Assembly (NCBI RefSeq): GCF_001657485.1
Contig: NZ_LXFU01000032.1
Span: 1 to 41,265 of the forward strand
DNA: 41,265 nucleotides
Reading direction: 5' to 3'
Origin: Rhizobium sp. WYCCWR10014
Lineage (GTDB): Bacteria; Pseudomonadota; Alphaproteobacteria; Rhizobiales; Rhizobiaceae
Part shown: positions 35,976 through 41,265 of the stretch, in pieces
Numbering within the stretch: the stretch's first letter is position 1
How the letters are laid out: every line of letters begins with the position of its first letter
Notes under the pieces: model-generated
Database searches by the model: none
Seen by the model: only the letters and a program-made list of their open reading frames with translations
Told to the model about the DNA's origin: nothing
Position numbers and translations under genes: made by a program

Positions 35976-36913
35976 CCGGCACATGGATCAAAGCCGGCCT
36001 GCTCTTCAAGCCGTCCGGCGTTCACCCCAAGCTGAGGAGTCACGCTGCGAACCCGCTCGCACTTCACCTCGAACGTGACACATACAGGGTATTTTTTAGC
36101 GGGCGTGACAGCGAGAATCGTTCCTCTGTGGGCGCCGTTGATATCAATCTCTTGACGCGAGAAGTCGTGCACGAGCACAAGCAGCCCTTTCTGGTACACG
36201 GTGCTGGCGGCAGTTTCTTTGAAGCGGGTATCAGCATCGGTAACTGTTATTGTGCGGGTCCGCAGCGCTATATGCTATTCATGGGATGGCAGAGGCCCCC
36301 GGGAAGGCACTGGCGAGGCGATATAGGCCGCATAAAGGTTCGACCCGATCTAACGCTTGAACTGGACGCCGACCTAGCGTTTATGGCCTCGGATGAGGAG
36401 GATTCCGTCAGTCTTTCCTATCCATGGGTTGAAAGGACAGATAGTGAAACGTTCAGGATGTGGTACGGATCTACCGTAAGCTGGGACGCGGGCAACGGCG
36501 AAATGCTCCATGTTATCAAGTCCGCAACTTCAAGGGATGGCCATATATGGCACAAGGACGGTACGGCAATTCCCTATGAAATAGGCAAGGCGCAAGCCTT
36601 CTCCCGGCCCACGGTTCTCATTGATGCAGTGTGTGGTTACCGGATGTGGTTCTCTTACCGCAGCGGTCAAGGCGAAGCCTATCGGATCGGGTATTCTGAA
36701 AGCCGAGACGGAATCGCGTGGATCTTGAAATTAGACCAAGCGGGTATAGACGTTTCCGAAAACGGCTGGGATAGCACGATGATCGAGTACCCTTACGTGT
36801 TTCGGCACGGGGACAATACATATATGCTATACAATGGCGATAGTTTCGGGAAAACGGGTTTTGGCTTGGCCGTTCTGGACGAAAATAAGGTGGAGAGATC
36901 TGATTCTATCTAA
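35972..36913 (+). CDS. Five-bladed beta-propeller, glycosidase-like protein (GH43/GH32-like fold)
   Basis: A 313-residue protein with repeating blade motifs (HLERDTYRVFFSGRD, YMLFMGWQRP, FRMWYGSTVSW, YRMWFSYRSG, TYMLYNGDSF) and conserved acidic positions, as in the GH43/GH32/GH130 propeller superfamily. There is no signal peptide, so it is probably cytoplasmic, and its place inside a chain of biosynthetic genes argues for sugar transfer or modification rather than degradation. The family is not identified more closely. It starts with an ATGA overlap. Confidence 0.7.
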   Translation: MTGTWIKAGLLFKPSGVHPKLRSHAANPLALHLERDTYRVFFSGRDSENRSSVGAVDINLLTREVVHEHKQPFLVHGAGGSFFEAGISIGNCYCAGPQRYMLFMGWQRPPGRHWRGDIGRIKVRPDLTLELDADLAFMASDEEDSVSLSYPWVERTDSETFRMWYGSTVSWDAGNGEMLHVIKSATSRDGHIWHKDGTAIPYEIGKAQAFSRPTVLIDAVCGYRMWFSYRSGQGEAYRIGYSESRDGIAWILKLDQAGIDVSENGWDSTMIEYPYVFRHGDNTYMLYNGDSFGKTGFGLAVLDENKVERSDSI

Positions 36914-37310
36914 AAGTAGTATATTGCAGCTGGCCCGTTTTGGATTTATCGGCTTATTGACGAACGCCTGCGGATATATCCTGTACCTCATGGTCACCTT
37001 TGCTGGGATTCCGCCAAAGTTGGCAATGACTATACTTTATTTGCTCGGAGTTGTTATGAGTTTTGCTGCCAATCGGCGCTGGGTTTTCATGCAGGCTGCG
37101 GAGCAGCAGAGCGCCCTAGTCCGATATGGAATCATCTATGGCGTTGGTTACGCGCTGAACTACAGCATCCTCTACGTGTTTGTGGATAGGCTCCATTACG
37201 CTCACTTTTATGTGCAAGCATTTGGTATAGTTGCTGTGGCCGCATTCGTATATGCGGCGTGCAGCATTTATGCCTTCCCTTCCACCAGCAAGAGAAAACA
37301 AAATCCGTGA
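36834..37310 (+). CDS. gtrA: GtrA-like membrane protein
   Basis: Four membrane helices in the GtrA pattern: LARFGFIGLLTNACGYILYL, MTILYLLGVVMSFAANRRWVF, ALVRYGIIYGVGYALNYSILY and a final helix. The NRRWVF motif after helix 2 is diagnostic. Role: flipping an undecaprenyl-phosphate-linked sugar across the inner membrane, partnering GtrB-like enzymes. The start is uncertain. ATG 36834 would overlap the upstream gene by 80 bp. CTG 36900, behind GGAGAG, or TTG 36924 fits the family better. The stop overlaps the next GTG (GTGA). Confidence 0.88.
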   Translation: MAIVSGKRVLAWPFWTKIRWRDLILSKSSILQLARFGFIGLLTNACGYILYLMVTFAGIPPKLAMTILYLLGVVMSFAANRRWVFMQAAEQQSALVRYGIIYGVGYALNYSILYVFVDRLHYAHFYVQAFGIVAVAAFVYAACSIYAFPSTSKRKQNP

Positions 37311-38188
37311 GCTCCCGTTGTTTGGGTTGTGGAACTAAATTCGACAGCGAAGCCGGCAAGCCTCATTGCCCCGCTTGCCGTTGGGAGCCTGAGGAAATAG
37401 GCGGAATTGCAGCTTACGCTCCACAGTTTGCTAACCAAGGAGGTGGATTTGAGGCTTCTTATTTCAAAGTTTTGTCGGAATTAGAGGCCACAAATTTCTG
37501 GTTCCGGTCCCGAAACGATCTTATCCTGTGGGCTTTGCGCAAGTACCATCCCAAATTCCGCTCTTTTCTGGAAATTGGCTGTGGAACGGGTTTTGTTCTT
37601 TCCGGCGTCACCGGGAAATATCCAGAAGCTGAGATTTTCGGAAGCGAGATATTTATCGAGGGTCTGCGATTCGCTTCTGAGAGATTGCCTAATGCACGAC
37701 TCATGCAAATGGATGCCCGGGCAATTCCATTCGCGGAGGAATTTGATGCCATCGGCGCATTTGATGTTCTTGAGCACATCGAGGAAGATGAAACCGTCCT
37801 GCAGCAAATGCACGCCGCGCTGAAGCCTAAAGGTACGCTGCTGGTGACTGTTCCGCAACATCCATGGCTGTGGAGTCCCCTTGACGATTACGCTCACCAT
37901 TGCCGTCGGTACACGGCCAGCGAATTGAACAGGAAAGTTACTGCCGCGGGCTTCACCATCCTTCGCAACACCTCCTTCGTCTCGTTCCTGCTGCCGGCGA
38001 TGCTTGCTTCGCGTTTAATGAGCCGGAATAAATCGGTTGACGAGATCGACGTTCGAACCGAGATGCAACTTCCAAGCCTGCTCAATAACGCTTTCAGATG
38101 GATATTGCGTGCGGAAAGCGCTCTCATCGGAACTGGTTTGGATTTCCCTTTGGGTGGTTCGCGACTGCTCGTCGCCAGAAAGATGTGA
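37307..38188 (+). CDS. SAM-dependent methyltransferase with N-terminal zinc-ribbon-like cysteines
   Basis: A 293-residue protein. The N-terminal CLGCG and CPAC pairs suggest a small zinc ribbon. The class I methyltransferase core follows with FLEIGCGTGFVLSGV, GSEIFIEGLR, FDVLEHIEEDETVL and LKPKGTLLVTVPQHPWLWS. GTG 37307 is chosen because MSSRCLGCG begins there with a GTGA overlap to gtrA. The last third has a helical region typical of glycan or lipid methyltransferases. The acceptor is unknown. Confidence 0.85.
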   Translation: MSSRCLGCGTKFDSEAGKPHCPACRWEPEEIGGIAAYAPQFANQGGGFEASYFKVLSELEATNFWFRSRNDLILWALRKYHPKFRSFLEIGCGTGFVLSGVTGKYPEAEIFGSEIFIEGLRFASERLPNARLMQMDARAIPFAEEFDAIGAFDVLEHIEEDETVLQQMHAALKPKGTLLVTVPQHPWLWSPLDDYAHHCRRYTASELNRKVTAAGFTILRNTSFVSFLLPAMLASRLMSRNKSVDEIDVRTEMQLPSLLNNAFRWILRAESALIGTGLDFPLGGSRLLVARKM

Positions 38189-38280
38189 GGCTGATGTTGT
38201 CCCTTTCCCTTTTGTCGAGTGGAAGGGCATTCATCTAACGGAGACCGATCGCGGCGAGGCTATCGTGTGGGGAGACATGA

Positions 38281-39174
38281 ATGAAAGCGATTGTTCTTGC
38301 TGGCGGCGCGGGGTCGCGCCTGTATCCTCTGACGCAAGTGTCCAGTAAGCAGCTCCAGGCTGTTTTCGACAAACCTATGATCTATTACCCTCTGACCGTC
38401 CTGATTGCTTCGGGTGTCAAGGAACTCTGCATCATATCAACGCCAGCAGACATACCCCGATACCAGCAACTGCTCCGAAACGGCGAACAATGGGGAGTGG
38501 CGATCCAGTACCGCGAGCAACCAAGGCCTGAAGGAATTGCGCAGGCATTTTTGATCGCCTCCGATTTCGTCGGTTCCGATGATGTCATCCTAATGCTAGG
38601 TGACAACATTTTTTCCGGCGGGGACGATTTTCCCCGAGCGGTATCAAGTTTTACGGGGGGTGCGACGATATTTGCTTACCATGTCAAGGATCCAGAACGC
38701 TACGGCGTTGTGGAATTCGACAGAAACGGCAAAGCGATTTCCATTGAAGAGAAACCAAGCCACCCAAAAAGCAATTTTGCAGTACCCGGAGTGTATATCT
38801 ACGACAACAGCGTGCTGGAGATTGCAAGAGCGGTCAAGCCGTCCGCGCGCGGCGAACTGGAGATTACCGCTGTCAATCTGGAATACCTTGAACGCGGCCA
38901 ATTACAGGTGCGACGCCTGAGCCGTGGCTTCGCCTGGCTTGACGCCGGAACCAGCACTGCTCTGCATGAGGCGTCTAGCTATATCGAAGCGATCGAACGA
39001 AGACAGGGCGTAAAAATTGGTTGCCCGGAAGAGGCTGCCCTCGTAAGAGGCTTCCTCAGTATTGAGCAATTCGAAGGCCTGATAACTCGCATGCCAAAAT
39101 GCGAATACAGCGAATACCTGCACAGTGTCTCCGAGGAATGGCACAGACTTCAAGGGGGAAGCAGTGAGCAATAA
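38281..39174 (+). CDS. rfbA: Glucose-1-phosphate thymidylyltransferase
   Basis: A 297-residue RmlA/RfbA that makes dTDP-glucose from dTTP and glucose-1-phosphate in the cytoplasm. The signature LAGGAGSRLYPLT with KQLQAVFDKPMIYYPL, the substrate motifs REQPRPEGIAQAF and LGDNIFSGG, and SIEEKPSHPKSNFAVPGVYIYD are nearly canonical, as is FAWLDAGTSTALHEAS near the C-terminus. ATG 38281 is preceded by GGGGAGAC. dTDP-glucose 4,6-dehydratase (rfbB), needed for the next step, is not in the window and must be elsewhere. Overlaps wecE by 11 bp. Confidence 0.97.
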   Translation: MKAIVLAGGAGSRLYPLTQVSSKQLQAVFDKPMIYYPLTVLIASGVKELCIISTPADIPRYQQLLRNGEQWGVAIQYREQPRPEGIAQAFLIASDFVGSDDVILMLGDNIFSGGDDFPRAVSSFTGGATIFAYHVKDPERYGVVEFDRNGKAISIEEKPSHPKSNFAVPGVYIYDNSVLEIARAVKPSARGELEITAVNLEYLERGQLQVRRLSRGFAWLDAGTSTALHEASSYIEAIERRQGVKIGCPEEAALVRGFLSIEQFEGLITRMPKCEYSEYLHSVSEEWHRLQGGSSEQ

Positions 39175-40312
39175 AATAGAATTCAACCGTCCTTTCATGA
39201 CAGGGAAGGAACTCTATTACATTGCCGAAGCAAAGTTTGGAAACATGCTTGCGGGAGACGGCCCATTTACCAAAAGATGTCATGAGTGGCTTGAGCAAAC
39301 AAGCGGCTGCAACAAGTCGCTACTAACTCACTCATGCACTGCGGCGCTCGAAATGGCGGCTCTGCTTCTCGACATTCAGCCGGGTGACGAGATCATAATG
39401 CCATCATACACTTTCGTCTCGACTGCAAACGCCTTCGTCCTGCGCGGCGGTGTCCCGGTATTCGTCGACATCCGTGAAGACACTCTGAATCTAGATGAAA
39501 GCTTGATTGAAGCGGCGATCACCCCGCGCACTCGCGCTATAGTCCCAGTTCACTACGCGGGCGTTGCATGCGAAATGGACACCATTATGCGCATCGCCAA
39601 ACAACACGGTCTCAAGGTCGTAGAGGACGCGGCACAGGGCGTGATGGCCGCATATAAGGGGCGCCCGCTCGGCAGCATCGGCGATCTCGCGGCATACAGT
39701 TTTCACGAGACCAAGAATGTCATTTCTGGCGAAGGCGGAGCGCTATTGGTCAATGATCCTGCGCTGGCTCTGCGGGCCGAAATCATCCGTGAAAAAGGCA
39801 CTGATCGCAGTCGTTTCTTCCGGGGTGAAGTTGACAAGTACACTTGGCAGGAAGTGGGCTCGTCCTTCCTGCCGGGGGAGTTGATCGCGGCCTTCTTGTG
39901 GGCGCAACTCGAAGAGTCAGAGCGCATTACAAAAGACCGTCTGGCGATCTGGCATTATTATCACGCGATCCTTGAGCCGCTCGAAACCGAGGGGCTGCTC
40001 CGTCGCCCTATCGTGCCTGATGATTGCCAGCATAATGCCCACATGTACTATGTACTGCTGCCGGAAGAGAGAGACCGTCAAAAGGTACTAGGTGAGCTGA
40101 AAAGCAACGGCATTTCGTCAGTCTTCCATTACGTCCCTCTTCATTCCTCGCCCGCAGGAAGACGATATGCGCGGATGTCAGGCGAGTTGCCGGTAACGAC
40201 TTCGCAGTCAGAGCGTCTGATACGCTTGCCCTTGTGGGTAGGCCTGACGTTCGAGCAACAGAACCGCGTTGCGGCAGTTCTGGCTGACGCGCTGGAAGGA
40301 TGGGCGGCGTAG
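39164..40312 (+). CDS. wecE: dTDP-4-amino-4,6-dideoxygalactose transaminase
   Basis: A 382-residue DegT-family PLP enzyme. The start MSNKIEFNRPF, the SYTFVSTANAF block, the PLP lysine at about residue 184 in FHETKNVISGEGGAL, and the long match REKGTDRSRFFRGEVDKYTW are typical of WecE/RffA, which aminates dTDP-4-keto-6-deoxyglucose to dTDP-Fuc4N. GTG 39164 behind AAGGGGGAA is preferred to the upstream frame start inside rfbA. Together with rfbA it supplies the amino sugar that the PglD-like enzyme and other modification genes could act on. Confidence 0.93.
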   Translation: MSNKIEFNRPFMTGKELYYIAEAKFGNMLAGDGPFTKRCHEWLEQTSGCNKSLLTHSCTAALEMAALLLDIQPGDEIIMPSYTFVSTANAFVLRGGVPVFVDIREDTLNLDESLIEAAITPRTRAIVPVHYAGVACEMDTIMRIAKQHGLKVVEDAAQGVMAAYKGRPLGSIGDLAAYSFHETKNVISGEGGALLVNDPALALRAEIIREKGTDRSRFFRGEVDKYTWQEVGSSFLPGELIAAFLWAQLEESERITKDRLAIWHYYHAILEPLETEGLLRRPIVPDDCQHNAHMYYVLLPEERDRQKVLGELKSNGISSVFHYVPLHSSPAGRRYARMSGELPVTTSQSERLIRLPLWVGLTFEQQNRVAAVLADALEGWAA

Positions 40313-40433
40313 TTTGTCATCCGCGCCTAACCTCAGCCCAAAATTCCGCGAACGAGCGGCTGTTCCTTATAGAGGCTGGATACGCAAGCTGCCATCCGCT
40401 GAATTTCCAAGGTTGTCAATCAGCATCCAAAAT

Positions 40434-40535
40434 TCACCCCTTATCGGGGAGCACCTCAATCACGCCCACCCGCTTACCTGCATATGACTTTAGCCCCGTG
40501 CCGGCGTCGGACGAATTCCAATCATCGACGGTCAT
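40434..40535 (-). CDS. Small 33-residue protein, last gene of a phage-like trio
   Basis: From ATG 40535 to TGA 40434-40436 on the - strand, overlapping the stop of the preceding gene. It encodes MTVDDWNSSDAGTGLKSYAG... with a KRVGVIEVLPDKG end. The overlap with the upstream small gene suggests translation coupling. Function is unknown. It is too short for certainty, but the composition is protein-like. Confidence 0.45.
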   Translation of the reverse strand: MTVDDWNSSDAGTGLKSYAGKRVGVIEVLPDKG

Positions 40536-40746
40536 AGTCCGGCCGCCATCCGCGGGTCATGCCTCGGCTCATGGCACCTTCTGCCAATGCCAACTGCCGG
40601 CGAAGGTGCCGGATATCGTCGAGTAGCGTGCCGATCGCTGCGCGGACATTGTCGTCATGCCAAGCAAGAACTGCTTCAATTTCCCGCTCGGTCTCAACGT
40701 CATCCCGAATGGGGACAACACCACGTTTTGCTTGGGTCTCAGGCAT
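40522..40746 (-). CDS. Small hypothetical protein, helical
   Basis: A 74-residue acidic/basic protein (DDVETEREIEAVLAWHDD, then LLDDIRHLRRQLALAEGAM) with a predicted helical, possibly coiled-coil middle. ATG 40746 lies one base after the stop of the upstream gene. A TTG at 40779 behind GAGGAG would give 85 residues. No recognised domain. Its arrangement with the neighbours resembles compact phage or genomic-island gene strings. Confidence 0.6.
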   Translation of the reverse strand: MPETQAKRGVVPIRDDVETEREIEAVLAWHDDNVRAAIGTLLDDIRHLRRQLALAEGAMSRGMTRGWRPDYDRR

Positions 40747-40747
40747 G

Positions 40748-41161
40748 TCAGCGGCCGTGTGATGTCGCGCCTTGGTCAACAGGCTCCTCGGGACGCTTCC
40801 CCTGAAAATACCAGTCGAAAAAGCCTGACTTAATCAAGCGGTTGTAAACTTCGCTGAATATTTCGTCAGTGTCCTTCAGTTTGCTGGAGAACCATTCCGG
40901 CTTCGTCGCATAGTCGTTGTGGTCGCGATAAGCTCTGTAAACACCACACGCTTCATGCGTAGCCATGTCGATAGCTACATCAAAGAAGCCAGCCGGGAAG
41001 GCCGAAGGTATTTCAAAAGCGCTGGCACTGAAGAGCTTGACTTGATCCGGTCGCCTTCCGGCAATCGCCTCCAACAAGTTCTTGTGCGCGTCCTCCCGCT
41101 GCATTTCGCCCGGTGGCGTCCAATAGAGACCGGAAAGGTCCATCTCATCTTCATCATGCAT
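40748..41161 (-). CDS. Hypothetical protein, phage or island type
   Basis: A 137-residue acidic protein with even composition, containing SGLYWTPPGE, HEACGVYRAYRDHND and WYFQGKRPEE. No signal peptide or membrane segment, and no family recognised. It starts at ATG 41161 and is immediately followed by two overlapping small genes on the same strand. A cluster of four GANTC sites lies just upstream and may mark its promoter region. Confidence 0.65.
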   Translation of the reverse strand: MHDEDEMDLSGLYWTPPGEMQREDAHKNLLEAIAGRRPDQVKLFSASAFEIPSAFPAGFFDVAIDMATHEACGVYRAYRDHNDYATKPEWFSSKLKDTDEIFSEVYNRLIKSGFFDWYFQGKRPEEPVDQGATSHGR

Positions 41162-41187
41162 GGCTTCGCTGTCGGCCGATTGCTCTA

Positions 41188-41249
41188 GAGTCTGTCAGCG
41201 CTAATCGGAATCGTGTGGAGAGATTCCCTTGCCTTTGATTTTGTGATTC
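41188..41249. promoter_or_regulatory. Cluster of four GANTC (CcrM methylation) sites
   Basis: GAGTC at 41188, GAATC at 41208, GATTC at 41222 and GATTC at 41245 fall within 62 bp directly upstream of the - strand gene starting at 41161. In alphaproteobacteria GANTC is methylated by CcrM and is often found in cell-cycle-controlled promoters. A promoter here is an inference. Confidence 0.5.
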
Positions 41250-41265
41250 AAGATCGTTGCTGGTG

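Overview
The window looks like the chromosome or a large plasmid of an alphaproteobacterium, most likely a Rhizobiales member. The grounds are the RTX repeat style, four GANTC motifs packed at the right edge, rhizobial-type prophage lysis genes and the general gene style. No rRNA, tRNA, CRISPR array or complete insertion sequence was seen. Almost all of the DNA is surface-polysaccharide (O-antigen or capsule type) biosynthesis.

Layout. (1) 1-1278: the C-terminal part of an RTX calcium-binding exoprotein. (2) 1623-3332: decayed genes, a kelch-type repeat protein and a multi-span membrane protein, both frameshifted. (3) 3650-19605, + strand: a polysaccharide locus. It holds gmd/fcl (GDP-L-fucose), wbpB/D/E-like enzymes (a UDP-2,3-diacetamido uronic acid), wzx, hisH/hisF/wbpG (conversion of an acetamido to an acetamidino group), wzy, three glycosyltransferases, an acetyltransferase, a methyltransferase and a sugar epimerase/reductase. 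(4) 19610-22814, - strand: wzz and a WbpM/CapD/FlaA1-type membrane dehydratase. (5) 23239-25368: a flippase-like gene cut short where a prophage lysis remnant begins (spanin-like, GH24 endolysin, holin-like), an intact methyltransferase, and a phage-type SGNH hydrolase fragment. (6) 25636-40312, + strand: a second sugar locus with a GT-C-like membrane protein, an HTTM-DCC fusion, wbqC, three methyltransferases, a PhyH dioxygenase, a GtrB-like glycosyltransferase, a PglD-like acyltransferase, a beta-propeller protein, gtrA, rfbA and wecE. (7) 40434-41161, - strand: three small overlapping genes of unknown function, preceded by the GANTC cluster.

How it fits together. Locus 3 has most parts of a Wzx/Wzy-dependent O-polysaccharide: nucleotide sugars, glycosyltransferases, flippase and polymerase, with wzz (chain length) and the WbpM-like dehydratase (a UDP-GlcNAc-derived sugar) next door. 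It predicts a polymer with fucose and an acetamidino-uronic acid. UDP-GlcNAc 6-dehydrogenase (wbpA) and the 2-epimerase (wbpI) are not in the window. Locus 6 would supply dTDP-4-amino-4,6-dideoxygalactose (rfbA, wecE; rfbB absent) and a chain of overlapping modification genes ending in a GtrA/GtrB-type membrane system.

The most striking structure is a mosaic junction. The GT-C-like gene ends at 27474 and overlaps the first 15 codons of a wbqC copy. About 2.7 kb later, the last 39 codons of a diverged GT-C-like homologue overlap the start of the intact wbqC. Two versions of one gene pair therefore flank an HTTM-DCC gene.
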